Below, one piece after another: positions 26,882 to 35,836 of a DNA stretch of 64,000 nucleotides. The stretch is from Cryobacterium sp. PH31-AA6 (GTDB lineage: Bacteria; Actinomycetota; Actinomycetes; Actinomycetales; Microbacteriaceae): assembly GCF_030063195.1 (NCBI RefSeq), contig NZ_JASISS010000001.1:241818-305817 (forward strand). Reading direction: 5' to 3'. The notes below the pieces were generated by a model that was given only the letters and a program-made list of their open reading frames with translations, made no database searches and was not told the DNA's origin. Numbering within the stretch: position 1 is the first letter of the stretch; each line of letters opens with the position of its first letter. Position numbers and translations under genes: made by a program.

Positions 26882-28387
26882 ATGACGGATCAGACTTTCC
26901 AGCTAGTGGCGATTGTTTTATACCTCGCCGGAATGATCGCGATCGGCTGGTTTGCCTTTAGGCAGACCAACGATCTTGACGACTACATGCTCGCAGGCCG
27001 AGGCCTTCGGCCGGGCACCGCGGCGCTCAGCGCCGGCGCATCAGACATGTCCGGCTGGCTCCTGCTCGGCCTCCCCGGCGCCATCTACGTCTCCGGTCTG
27101 GTGGAGGCGTGGATCGCCATCGGCCTCACCATCGGCGCCTGGCTGAACTGGAAGTTCGTGGCCCCGCGGCTGCGTTCGTACACGCAGATCTCGAACAACT
27201 CGATCACCATCCCGAGCTTCTTCGAGAACCGGCTCAAGGACACAACGCGGCTGCTCCGCGTGGTCTCCGGCGTGATCATCCTCGTGTTCTTCACGTTCTA
27301 TGTCTCCTCGGGCATGGTCGCCGGCGGGGTGTTCTTCGAGAACTCGTTCGGCTCCACCTTCCTGACCGGCATGCTGATCGTCGCCGGCGTCACCCTGCTC
27401 TACACGCTCTTCGGCGGGTTCCTCGGAGCCACCCTCACCGACGTCGCCCAGGGCATCCTCATGCTGGTCGCTCTCGTGGTCGTGCCCATCGTGGCCCTCA
27501 ACGCCACCGGCGGCCTCACCGCGACCATCGACTCCATCCGCGAGGTCAACCCCGACCTGCTGTCCCTGACCGCCGGGGGATCCGTGCTCGGCGTCATCTC
27601 CGCCGCGGCGTGGGGCCTCGGCTACGTCGGCCAGCCGCACATCCTCGTGCGGTTCATGGCGCTGCGCACCGCGCAGGACGCCAAGGCCGGTCGCCGGATC
27701 GGCATCGGCTGGATGATCATCACCGCCCTCGGCGCCATCTCCACCGCGCTGATCGGCATCGCGTACTTCCAGCAGAACCCCGACGTGACCCTGAGCAACC
27801 CGGAAACGGTCTTCCTGCTGCTCTCGCAGATCCTGTTCCACCCGTTCGTTGCCGGGCTGGTGCTGGCCGCCGTGCTGGCCGCGATCATGAGCACGATCTC
27901 GTCGCAGCTGATCGTCTGCTCCTCGGCCCTTGTCGAGGACCTGTACAAGATCGTCGGCAAGAAGGATGCCTCGGCCAAGCAGATGGTCAACCTCGGCCGT
28001 CTCGGCGTGCTGTTGGTGGCTCTCGCCGCCGGGTTGATCGCGCTCAACCGCGACTCGACCATCCTCGAACTCGTCGGCTTCGCCTGGGCCGGCTTCGGCG
28101 CGGCCTTCGGCCCCGTCGTGCTGCTCTCCCTCTACTGGAAGAAGCTCTCCACCTGGGGCGCGCTGTCGGCCATGGTCACCGGCGCCGTCGTCGTCTTCAT
28201 CTGGGGCAACTCCCCGCTGGGCGACGTCATGTACGAGATCGTCCCCGGCTTCATCGCCAGCCTGCTGGTCGCCTTTGTGGTTTCCCTGCTTACCCACAAG
28301 CCGTCGGCCGAGGTTGAGGCCGAGTTCGACGCCGCGGTGGAGCAGTCTCACCACCTCTACGAGGCACCGGAGACGGTCGCCAGGTAG
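26882..28387 (+). CDS. putP: Sodium/proline symporter
   Basis: This 501-residue SSF-family transporter couples proline uptake to Na+. It has about 13 membrane segments. Near the N-terminus are LDDYMLAGRGLRPGTAALSA and GASDMSGWLLLGLPGA, the Na+-site region of PutP, and later LGYVGQPHILVRFMAL and MSTISSQLIVCSSALVEDL, both typical of PutP rather than other SSF members. An AAGGA site precedes the ATG. A strong terminator follows at 28436-28465, so it is monocistronic. Proline may serve as osmoprotectant or carbon source; no putA is nearby. Confidence 0.93.
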   Translation: MTDQTFQLVAIVLYLAGMIAIGWFAFRQTNDLDDYMLAGRGLRPGTAALSAGASDMSGWLLLGLPGAIYVSGLVEAWIAIGLTIGAWLNWKFVAPRLRSYTQISNNSITIPSFFENRLKDTTRLLRVVSGVIILVFFTFYVSSGMVAGGVFFENSFGSTFLTGMLIVAGVTLLYTLFGGFLGATLTDVAQGILMLVALVVVPIVALNATGGLTATIDSIREVNPDLLSLTAGGSVLGVISAAAWGLGYVGQPHILVRFMALRTAQDAKAGRRIGIGWMIITALGAISTALIGIAYFQQNPDVTLSNPETVFLLLSQILFHPFVAGLVLAAVLAAIMSTISSQLIVCSSALVEDLYKIVGKKDASAKQMVNLGRLGVLLVALAAGLIALNRDSTILELVGFAWAGFGAAFGPVVLLSLYWKKLSTWGALSAMVTGAVVVFIWGNSPLGDVMYEIVPGFIASLLVAFVVSLLTHKPSAEVEAEFDAAVEQSHHLYEAPETVAR

Positions 28388-28435
28388 CAACCGGTACCAC
28401 GCAGCACAACACCACGGCACCACCCGTATCGACAG

Positions 28436-28465
28436 CTGCCCCCGGCCCTTCCTGGCCGGGGGCAG
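28436..28465 (+). terminator. Terminator after putP
   Basis: A perfect 12-base-pair stem with arm ctgcccccggcc (28436-28447 with 28454-28465) and a six-base loop is followed by tttcgtgtgtg. It lies 49 bases after the putP stop codon. Confidence 0.85.
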
Positions 28466-28548
28466 TTTCGTGTGTGTCGGCACGTTCAGGCGTTCTGGGT
28501 CCAGTGGGGCGTGCCGCGACCTCGCCGGCGCCATTTCTGAGGAAATGC

Positions 28549-28578
28549 TTGCGCGGCCGCCGGGTCAGCGGGTACCGT
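28549..28578 (+). promoter_or_regulatory. Candidate sigma-70-type promoter for the small-ORF locus
   Basis: TTGCGC at 28549-28554 and TACCGT at 28573-28578 are 18 bases apart, followed by a T run. A near-consensus ribosome site lies 24 bases further on. The -10 match is moderate. Confidence 0.4.
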
Positions 28579-28612
28579 ATTTTTTACGCCAACACGACGA
28601 GAGGAGGCGCTC

Positions 28613-28681
28613 ATGATTTGTACAGATTTCGCAGGAACAGCCTGCATGACCGCCGGCCCCGTCGGCGTCACCACCGCCTGA
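28613..28681 (+). CDS. Small ORF (22 residues) with optimal ribosome site
   Basis: An ATG at 28613 is preceded by a perfect AGGAGG at 28602-28607 with five bases of spacing, the best such site in the region. The frame encodes 22 residues starting MICTDFAGTAC and ending GPVGVTTA before a TGA. Two Cys residues are present, with no signal peptide or membrane segment. It may be a leader peptide for the downstream gene at 28901 or a bioactive microprotein. It is not recognised as a known family; the initiation signals are the main support. Confidence 0.5.
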   Translation: MICTDFAGTACMTAGPVGVTTA

Positions 28682-28900
28682 CCGGCCGCGAGATTCCGCC
28701 GCCGTTTCGGTGGTGACACCCTCGATGCCCATACCGAATTCAGCGCACGCCGCGCCTTCGGCCCGATCGCTGCTGCGATCGATTCCCTGACATCGCGCAC
28801 CTCACGATGTCACCCTTCGCCGCCCCGAGCGGCCCCGTCGGTGCGCGCGCCGGATGCCATCGCATCCGTGCGCCGGCACCGCCACAGTGAGGCATTCATC

Positions 28901-29209
28901 ATGCATACAACCGTGTCGACCAAGCCCGGTCGCCTCGACCACCCGCCGCAACCGCGGCCCGAATCCGCTCCGGAGCGCTCGCAGCTTCGGTCGCGCCACG
29001 TGCGCCCGATCGATCGCCTGGCCCTGCACGTGGGCGCTGCCCTGATCAAATGGGGGCGGCGCCCCGCCGCGGTCCGCCCGGTCATCTCCGCCGTTGTGGA
29101 GGCCGAAGACTGGGAGGCCGCGCAACGCATCCGCGCGGAACGCGAGCAGGCAACGGAACGCCTGCGCGTGGACCTGCTCAGCTACCGGATGAGCGTTCCG
29201 TTCCGATGA
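28901..29209 (+). CDS. Small basic protein of unknown function
   Basis: ATG 28901, preceded by GTGAGG, gives 102 residues; a GTG at 28841 would add 20. The protein is Arg- and Pro-rich and carries a short amphipathic stretch, DRLALHVGAALIKWGRRPA, reminiscent of small actinobacterial proteins found next to regulators. No enzyme motif is visible. It is followed at once by a strong terminator (29226-29260), and the transcript probably starts at the promoter near 28549, making a two-cistron unit with the 22-residue ORF and a 219-base untranslated stretch between them. Confidence 0.6.
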   Translation: MHTTVSTKPGRLDHPPQPRPESAPERSQLRSRHVRPIDRLALHVGAALIKWGRRPAAVRPVISAVVEAEDWEAAQRIRAEREQATERLRVDLLSYRMSVPFR

Positions 29210-29225
29210 GAAACGGTGACGCTTT

Positions 29226-29260
29226 GCGTGCACGGCGGCCTCCCCGGCCGCCGTGCACGC
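29226..29260. terminator. Strong hairpin terminator
   Basis: A perfect 15-base-pair stem (29226-29240 with 29246-29260, arm gcgtgcacggcggcc) with a five-base loop lies 17 bases after the small-protein stop. A T-containing tail (gtctcgtcg) follows on the plus strand. The convergent operon ending at 29396 may also use it. Confidence 0.85.
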
Positions 29261-29395
29261 GTCTCGTCGCAAATCGTGAATTCTCGGAATGCATCCGGGC
29301 CGGGCGGGTCACTCTTCGGTTCGTTCGGCGGGCGGTTTCTGTCGCGATGCCCCGCAGTCCGCGCACATCCGTCGTAGAAACGGCGCGACCGGCCG

Positions 29396-31177
29396 TCAGC
29401 CGGCGACGGCGGTGCGGCGTGCGCGGCTGAACGCGTCGGCGAAGAGGGGCAGGCTGCGCTCGATCATCTCCTCGCTCGCGGTCAGCGAGATGCGGAAGAA
29501 GCCGGGGGTTTCAAACATCGTGCCCGGCAGCACGAACACGTCGCGCTGGGCGAGATCGTCGGTGAAGGCCGTGTCGTCGGGCGTGGGCGACGTGACGAAG
29601 AGGTAGAACGTGCCCTCGCAGGGCGCGACCTGGTAGCCCATCGCGGTGAGCGCGGTGACCATCCGGTCGCGTTTGCGTTGCAGCAGGCCGATATCGATGG
29701 AGAATTCCTCGAGCCGGGGGAGCGCGTATTGCAGCGTGGCGTTCGGGTAGATCCAGCCCATCGAGATCTGCAAGGCGGTGATCGTCCCGCGGAGTGCCAC
29801 GCGGCTGGACAGGCCTGGCGGCAGGGCGAGGTAGCCGATCCGTTCGCCGGGCGCGAGGTGCGTCTTGCCGTAGGTGTACGCGAGCAGGGTGTGCGGGTAG
29901 TACTCGGCGGGGCTGTGGAACCGGGCGCCGTCGTAGACGATCCGGTTGTACGCCTCGTCGGAGAGCAGATAGATCCGGCGGTTCAGCCGCTGTGATGCGG
30001 CCTCGAGAATGGCCGCGAGCTCGCGGAGAAGCTCCGGCGGATAGATCCGGCCGGTGGGATTGTTCGGCGAGTTGACGATGACCACGCGGGTGCGCGGGGT
30101 GATGGCCGCGGCGATGGCGTTCAGGTCGAGGTCGAACGTGGTCGTGTCGATCGGCACCTTCACCGCGGTCAGGCCGGCTTCGATCAGGAGCGGCTCGTAG
30201 AGGAACCACGGCGGCAGGCTGTAAATCACCTCATCGCCCGGGTCGGTGACGGTCTTCAGCGCCAGCGCGATCGCGGTGAATGCCCCGGTGGTCAGGTGGA
30301 TGTCCTCGGGGTCGAACGCGATGCCGGTGAGACGGTTCAGGGCGGCGGATGCCGCGGCCTGCGCCTCAGGGGAGTTCGTCTGGTAGGCGAACCACTCCTC
30401 GTTTCTTGGTTCAAGCACGCTGCGCAGCGCGGCGACGTAGGCGGCCGACGGCATCTCGTGCGGATTGCCGAACGCGAAATCGCACACGCCCGGCTGCCGT
30501 TGCCGGCTGGCATAGAAGGAGCCGTCCAGATAGGCGGTAAGCATTCTGAAATGGGGGATGCCGGCGAGCGTCGTGGCCCGGTGCGAGGCCGATCCGGACA
30601 GGTCGCTCATGTCGGGCCTCCCGGGCTGGTTGCCCGACTGCACCGAACCTGGCAACAGGGCCATTGTGGACTCGGCGGCGGGGGTTGTAAAGAGCGGGCG
30701 CCCTCGCACCGCAGGGATGCGCCGCACCGCGGGGATGACCCGCACCGCAATGCCTCGTTCGCGGGCGCGGCCCACGAGGTCTGCCGTTCCGCCCCTGCCG
30801 CGCGACTGCTCACCGTCCCAGACCGCCAACAGCAGATCGCAGCGATCCAGCATGGCGAGACCGGCGGCGAGGTAGGCGTCGCTGCCCACGGTGTCGATGT
30901 CGAGCGTCTCCACGGTCGTCGCCGCCGCGAGCTGTCGATCGAACGCAGCGCGCGCGTCCGGAGGCAACGTGGCACGGTAGTCACGGCCGGGAACGATCAC
31001 GTGGAGCTCCCCGCCGAGGCCGAGAACTGCTTCCGCGAAGAACTGATCGGCGCCGGCCGCGAGCGCACTGATTCCGATCAGGGGCGTCGCCACCGTGCCG
31101 AGCTCGCTCGCGATCGCCTGACGGAGGCCCGCGGCATCCGCCAGGTCACGATGCCCGGTCACGCCGACGGTGGTCAT
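29396..31177 (-). CDS. SLOG-like nucleotide-sensor domain fused in frame to a class I/II PLP aminotransferase
   Basis: The open frame from ATG 31177, one base after the upstream gene's stop, encodes 593 residues. Residues 1-150 look like a SLOG/LOG Rossmannoid domain: TTVGVTGHRDL at the N-terminus, SALAAGADQFFAEA, and DLLLAVWDGEQSRGRGGTAD, whose GGT loop is the phosphate-binding signature. From about residue 190 the chain is a full fold-type I aminotransferase: SPNNPTGRIYP, SDEAYNRIVYD, and a PLP-lysine motif YTYGKTHLAPGERIG with Lys near residue 438. A GGGAGG site precedes an internal ATG at 30610, so a separate 404-residue aminotransferase may also be made. The gene ends an operon with a SLATT-like membrane protein. 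SLOG domains bind or process nucleotide-derived ligands in conflict systems. Confidence 0.75.
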   Translation of the reverse strand: MTTVGVTGHRDLADAAGLRQAIASELGTVATPLIGISALAAGADQFFAEAVLGLGGELHVIVPGRDYRATLPPDARAAFDRQLAAATTVETLDIDTVGSDAYLAAGLAMLDRCDLLLAVWDGEQSRGRGGTADLVGRARERGIAVRVIPAVRRIPAVRGRPLFTTPAAESTMALLPGSVQSGNQPGRPDMSDLSGSASHRATTLAGIPHFRMLTAYLDGSFYASRQRQPGVCDFAFGNPHEMPSAAYVAALRSVLEPRNEEWFAYQTNSPEAQAAASAALNRLTGIAFDPEDIHLTTGAFTAIALALKTVTDPGDEVIYSLPPWFLYEPLLIEAGLTAVKVPIDTTTFDLDLNAIAAAITPRTRVVIVNSPNNPTGRIYPPELLRELAAILEAASQRLNRRIYLLSDEAYNRIVYDGARFHSPAEYYPHTLLAYTYGKTHLAPGERIGYLALPPGLSSRVALRGTITALQISMGWIYPNATLQYALPRLEEFSIDIGLLQRKRDRMVTALTAMGYQVAPCEGTFYLFVTSPTPDDTAFTDDLAQRDVFVLPGTMFETPGFFRISLTASEEMIERSLPLFADAFSRARRTAVAG

Positions 31178-31178
31178 C

Positions 31179-32090
31179 TCAGCGTCCGTGGCCGAAGAGG
31201 CTCTGCCAACGGGCATGCTCTGCATTGATCGAATCCTCGGCGACGCCGACGAACGCCGGCCAGTCGGCTTCCCCGACGAACACCACCCGGCGTCCGAGGT
31301 CGCGCAGGCGAACCGTTTCCTGCCGGTAGGTGCTCGCCAGCATCGAGTGCTGCCGTAGCTGAGACCAGGCCAGAAACGCGGCCGCGAATGCGCTCATCAG
31401 CCCGACCAGTTCCGCGGGAGGGCCCGCGAGCACCTGCACGGCCTTGAGGATGCCGAATAGCATGCCGCCGACCTCGGCGACGAGCATGAGAGTGAGCCAG
31501 AAACGGGTGCGTTTCGCGTGGTAGCCGGCCTTGGCGGAATACCACCGTTCCTGGTCCCTGATCCGCGCGTCGAAATAGCGGCTGCGCAGCTCGGTGAAGG
31601 GGAGGGCCCGGGTCGCGCGCATGTCGTCCGTGACCTCGGAGAACGCGTCGGTGTCTGAACCGCCGTGGATCAGGACGATGTCCTCGCCGAGCGTGGCGAA
31701 GGAGTCGACGAAATGAAGCTCCGCGACCGAGTCGGCGGTCTCCCGTCGCTCGTCTCCGGCGTCGGGGTGGGCGCGCTCGAAACCGGGCCCGCCGAACGCG
31801 TATCGGTAGCAGAGGGATTTGGAGATTTCGGCCGTCTGACGCGCCGAGTACCACACATCCTCGTCCTTGCGCTGCACCATCAGCAGGCGGAGCAGGAGAC
31901 TGACTCCGAACAGGGTCGCCGCGATCACGCCGCTCCAGTTCACGGGCGGGCGTTCGGTCGCCAACGGGAAGATGCCGACGAATGCGGCGAGCACGATGAG
32001 CGTCAGCTGGGTGCGGTGCATCCGCAGGAAGGCGCGTTGGGTGGCGTTCGCGGTGGTGTCCGCGTCCACGCACAGCGGGGCGAGTTCCAT
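31179..32090 (-). CDS. SLATT-like (DUF4231-type) multi-helix membrane protein
   Basis: Starting at ATG 32090 in a TGATG overlap with the upstream gene, this encodes 303 residues. Two pairs of membrane helices are seen: near residues 25-70 (LTLIVLAAFVGIFPLATE and GVIAATLFGVSLLLRLLMV) and near residues 190-240 (FWLTLMLVAEVGGMLFGIL and GLMSAFAAAFLAWSQL). Between them is a charged cytoplasmic stretch with RYFDARIRDQERWYSAKAGY, and the C-terminus is helical (STYRQETVRLRDLGRRVVFV). This layout fits SLATT proteins, predicted pore-forming effectors that partner SLOG or SMODS nucleotide sensors. The partner here would be the SLOG-like domain encoded one base downstream. Confidence 0.7.
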   Translation of the reverse strand: MELAPLCVDADTTANATQRAFLRMHRTQLTLIVLAAFVGIFPLATERPPVNWSGVIAATLFGVSLLLRLLMVQRKDEDVWYSARQTAEISKSLCYRYAFGGPGFERAHPDAGDERRETADSVAELHFVDSFATLGEDIVLIHGGSDTDAFSEVTDDMRATRALPFTELRSRYFDARIRDQERWYSAKAGYHAKRTRFWLTLMLVAEVGGMLFGILKAVQVLAGPPAELVGLMSAFAAAFLAWSQLRQHSMLASTYRQETVRLRDLGRRVVFVGEADWPAFVGVAEDSINAEHARWQSLFGHGR

Positions 32091-34054
32091 CAGACCGGGA
32101 CCTTCACCGTCGGAGGGTCGGGCGGGCGGGCCGTCTGCGCGGCGGGCGCGTCGAGTTCGCCCGATTTCAGCGCGGTGATGATTGAGGCGGCATAGGTCCA
32201 GTCCCAGCGTCGCCGGGCGCCGTAGCCACGCCACCCCGTGGCCGCCGACCAGGTCAGGATGTGCACCCCGGAGGGTGGCGGGCTGTCGCCGAGCGGCGCG
32301 AAAAGCGGCCACTGGGCTGCTCGTGCGCGGAATGCGCCCCAGCGCCGGGCCAATTCCGCCCTCGGCCAGGGGGCGACCACGATCATGAGCCGGAGCTCGT
32401 CGGCCCGGTTGGCGATGTGGTCCATCTCCCACTCGAGCCCGGGGCGCACCTCGGCGGGCGTGCCGGCCATCACGACGGCGCGGGCGCCGGCGACCCACTC
32501 CCGCACCTGCTCCTGCCAGGCGTCGTCGTTCACCGAGATCTTCGCGGCCCCGAGGTCGGCGAGGCGCTGCCTTCGTGGAGAGATCGCGATGACGGGCCCG
32601 AAAAGGCTGAGGTACCGCACGAGCACCTCCTCAAAACGGGGGCGGCCGAACGGGGTCAGCAACTCCAGAAAACCCTTCCGGGACACCGAATTGCGAATCC
32701 GCAGCCGATCCTCGTCGAAGCCCCGCAGGTAGAGAAAATACGGCCGGGTGTCGTTTTGGAGGGTCGCCTGCAGGGAGTTGCGGGCCACCCGCTGGCCCAA
32801 TCGATCGAGGAGGTAGCCGGCGAAGACGGCCAGGAGAATACCCAGGAAGGCGGGACCGAAGTTGCCGCTCCGATCGAGGTAGCTCACGGCTCGCCGGAAT
32901 TCGGCGTACACCGCAAGGAACGCTCCGGACTGCCGGTCGGCCTCAATCCCCTCATCGACCGTGACGCGGGTCGACCCTCGGTCGGCGAGGAGCTGGATGG
33001 TGGCGAATGCATAGAATACGAGGGCCATCCCGGCGAGGGCGTGGGCCGCGCCCCGCAGCAGAGAACCGACCACGCCGCCCATGGTGGGCCGGCCGATCCG
33101 GGCCCGGGCCATGCCGAGCAACGGATGCGGCCGCCAGACGAGTCTCAGGACCAGGCCGAACACCGCATACAGCGCGAAGGGTCCGACGAGTGCGAAGGCC
33201 AGCAGCCAGAGTCCCGCGTTCATCAGGGCGAACAACAAGTAGAAGTAGGCGACCACAACGCTCACGGTCAGGATCACCCGCCGCAGCACGAGGACGGCGA
33301 GCACGCGGCGCACAAGACGGTCGACGGCCGTGAAGTTGCGGTCGTCGGGGGCCGTCGCATAGCCCCGTGATCGTGCCCAGGACAAGATGCGCTGCGGGAG
33401 CACGAGCACGAGGAAGATCGCCAGCGGAAAGCCGAACAGGAGGATTCCTGCCAGTTTGAGCAGTTCCATGCCCGTCGTGTCCTCCCGCACCTGGCCGGGC
33501 AGGATCGCGGCGATCTCACGCGAATACTCCGCCGTCGACGTGGTGCACGTCTCGATGTCCGCGCGCGGGCAGGTGCGCTGCACGTTGACGTAGACGGACT
33601 CCTGTACCCAGGAGCGGGCGACGCCCGGCGTTCCGGCAGCATCCGTGAAGGTCGACACGACGTCGAGTTGGGCGCCGAAGGCGTAGGGCAGCCCTGCCGT
33701 GTTCGCCCGGTCGGACCAGGCGCCCCACTTCTCGTCGCGCACCTGGAAGGCCACCTCGGGAGACGTGCAACCCATCCAGAAGATGTGTACCGCCTCGCCG
33801 TCGGTTCCCGCCCAGTCCGTTGCGACGCCGACGGGACACCGCGCGGCGTCGACCGTGCCGATCGAGGACGTGCCGGTGAGGGTCCAGGTGTCATCCGGTT
33901 GCCAGTCGGCGAGCAGATCGTCGGGCAGCCGGTCGATCGTCGCTACGGAGGCTGCCGTGGCTGCGCCCGCGGAAGTCGCTGGGACGCCGACCGCGAACGC
34001 GAGCGGCACACACAACGCCGCAGTCACGAAAAGCCACACGCGGCGTGCGTTCAT
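32090..34054 (-). CDS. Polytopic membrane protein with secreted N-terminal domain and TIR/SLOG-like cytoplasmic tail
   Basis: ATG 34054 gives 654 residues starting MNARRVWLFVTAALCVPLAF, a signal-peptide-like segment. Residues 30-190 are predicted outside the cell and hold Cys residues (CPVGVATDW, WMGCTS, RTCPRADIETCTTS) that could pair. About six membrane helices follow between residues 195 and 435. The C-terminal 190 residues, from RPYFLYLRGFDEDRLRIRNS, alternate beta-strand and helix, with AISPRRQRLADLGAAKI, WVAGARAVVMAGTPAEV and GLEWEMDHI. That pattern resembles TIR/SLOG-type folds with a WE-type acidic site, but this is inference. It is the first gene of the operon and overlaps the SLATT-like gene. 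A sensor linking an outside signal to the cytoplasmic nucleotide module is a reasonable guess. Confidence 0.65.
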   Translation of the reverse strand: MNARRVWLFVTAALCVPLAFAVGVPATSAGAATAASVATIDRLPDDLLADWQPDDTWTLTGTSSIGTVDAARCPVGVATDWAGTDGEAVHIFWMGCTSPEVAFQVRDEKWGAWSDRANTAGLPYAFGAQLDVVSTFTDAAGTPGVARSWVQESVYVNVQRTCPRADIETCTTSTAEYSREIAAILPGQVREDTTGMELLKLAGILLFGFPLAIFLVLVLPQRILSWARSRGYATAPDDRNFTAVDRLVRRVLAVLVLRRVILTVSVVVAYFYLLFALMNAGLWLLAFALVGPFALYAVFGLVLRLVWRPHPLLGMARARIGRPTMGGVVGSLLRGAAHALAGMALVFYAFATIQLLADRGSTRVTVDEGIEADRQSGAFLAVYAEFRRAVSYLDRSGNFGPAFLGILLAVFAGYLLDRLGQRVARNSLQATLQNDTRPYFLYLRGFDEDRLRIRNSVSRKGFLELLTPFGRPRFEEVLVRYLSLFGPVIAISPRRQRLADLGAAKISVNDDAWQEQVREWVAGARAVVMAGTPAEVRPGLEWEMDHIANRADELRLMIVVAPWPRAELARRWGAFRARAAQWPLFAPLGDSPPPSGVHILTWSAATGWRGYGARRRWDWTYAASIITALKSGELDAPAAQTARPPDPPTVKVPV

Positions 34055-34290
34055 CGTCGAATCCCGTCGGGTTGGGCCGATGCTACTCCCAGCCGGTCGC
34101 GCACGCCAGAAAGTGGTGTGAGCGGCAGCCCGACCCGACCAGGGGGGTGCGGGGACAAATCTTTTCGTCTGCGGAATGCAACCGGCACCCGACCGGTTAC
34201 CTCCCTGCGTAGCCGTGCATTGGCGCGGTTCTTTCTCCTTCAACGCTTGTCGCACCACATCGTTGCCGCACACCTCGACGGGACCTTCGC

Positions 34291-35802
34291 ATGACCGAAA
34301 CCGCCACGACCGACACGAATCCCGCAACCGCGGCCACCAGCACGGGCACGGCTGCCGCCGCGCACGAGGCCGCCGCATCCGCCGCCGAGAAGGCCCTCGG
34401 CGCCCGCAACCGCCTCGTCATCACCCTGTTGCTGATCTCGACCTTCGTCGTCATCCTCAACGAGACCATCATGGGTGTTGCCCTGCCGCGCCTGATGAGC
34501 GACCTGCGCATCACGGCCAGCGCCGCTCAGTGGCTGACCAGCGCATTCATGCTCACCATGGCCGTCGTGATCCCGATCACCGGGTTCCTGCTGCAGCGCT
34601 TCAACACCAGGCCCGTGTTCATCGCCGCGATGACCCTGTTCAGCACCGGCACGCTGATCGCGGCCGCCGCGCCCGGCTTCGAGGTGCTGCTGGCCGCCCG
34701 GGTCGTGCAGGCCACCGGCACGGCGATCATGTTCCCGCTGCTGCTGACCACGGTCATGACGCTCGTGCCGCCGGCCCACCTCGGCCGAATGATGGGCAAC
34801 ATCTCCATCGTCATCTCGGTCGCCCCGGCGATCGGGCCGACCATCTCCGGCGCCATCCTCAGCGTGCTCGACTGGCGCTGGATGTTCATTCTCGTGCTCC
34901 CGGTCGCGCTGACCGCACTCATCGTCGGCGGCATCCTGATGAAGAATGTGACCACCCCGCGCAAGACCCCGATCGACGTGTTCTCGGTGATTCTCTCGGC
35001 GCTCGGCTTCGGCGGACTCGTCTACGGGCTGAGCAACCTCGGCGCGGCCTCCGGCGGTATCGGCTCGGTCTCTGGTTGGCTCCCGCTCGCCGTCGGCGCG
35101 CTCGGCCTGGCCACGTTCATCCTGCGCCAGCTCGCGCTGCAGAGGCGCGACCGCGCCCTGCTCGACCTGCGCACCTTCCGTTCGCGCACCTTCACCTTCG
35201 CGATCGTGATGATGGCCATCAGCATGATGGCGCTGTTCGGCACCATCATTCTGCTGCCGATCTACATGCAGACCGTGCTCGGCCTGCCCGCGCTCACGAC
35301 CGGGCTGCTGCTCCTGCCGGGCGGGCTCGTGATGGGACTGCTCGCGCCCACCGTGGGGCGGCTCTACGACCGCTCCGGGCCGACCCGCCTGCTCGTGACC
35401 GGCGCGGTGATCGTCAGCGCCGTGTTCTGGTCGATGACCCTGCTCGGCACGGACACCGCCCCGGGTTGGGTGCTCGCCGCCCACGTCAGCCTGAGCCTCG
35501 GCCTCGCCCTGCTCTTCACCCCGCTGTTCACCGCCGGCCTGGCCGCCGTTCGCCCCGAGCTCTATTCGCACGGCAGCGCCATGGTCGGCACCGTGCAGCA
35601 GCTTGCCGGGGCGGCGGGCACGGCGCTGTTCGTGACCGTGATGGCATCCGTCGCCGCGTCGCGGATCGCCGGCGGGGCCACGGATGTCGCGGCCACCGCC
35701 GCGGGAATCCACACCGCCTTCCTCTGCGGCGCCGTGATCTCGCTGTTCGCGATTCCCGCGGCGTTCTTCATCCGCCGCACGCCGCCCGCGCCCCAGGTGT
35801 AG
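34291..35802 (+). CDS. MFS transporter, DHA2 (EmrB/QacA) family
   Basis: This 503-residue, 14-helix drug:H+ antiporter-type protein has an Ala-rich cytoplasmic N-terminus and the family landmark LLLISTFVVILNETIMGVAL. The motif near residue 65 (ITASAAQWLTSAFMLTMAVV) and motif C in TM5 (ISVAPAIGPTISGAILSVLD) are typical of exporters of cationic drugs. It is divergent from the SLATT/SLOG operon across 236 bases, which contain an aaccgg/ccggtt inverted repeat at 34180-34198 and no gene. The ABC exporter genes follow 35 bases later and may be co-transcribed. Confidence 0.9.
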   Translation: MTETATTDTNPATAATSTGTAAAAHEAAASAAEKALGARNRLVITLLLISTFVVILNETIMGVALPRLMSDLRITASAAQWLTSAFMLTMAVVIPITGFLLQRFNTRPVFIAAMTLFSTGTLIAAAAPGFEVLLAARVVQATGTAIMFPLLLTTVMTLVPPAHLGRMMGNISIVISVAPAIGPTISGAILSVLDWRWMFILVLPVALTALIVGGILMKNVTTPRKTPIDVFSVILSALGFGGLVYGLSNLGAASGGIGSVSGWLPLAVGALGLATFILRQLALQRRDRALLDLRTFRSRTFTFAIVMMAISMMALFGTIILLPIYMQTVLGLPALTTGLLLLPGGLVMGLLAPTVGRLYDRSGPTRLLVTGAVIVSAVFWSMTLLGTDTAPGWVLAAHVSLSLGLALLFTPLFTAGLAAVRPELYSHGSAMVGTVQQLAGAAGTALFVTVMASVAASRIAGGATDVAATAAGIHTAFLCGAVISLFAIPAAFFIRRTPPAPQV

Positions 35803-35836
35803 CCTTTTTCTGGAACGAAATTGGGGGATTCTCGGC

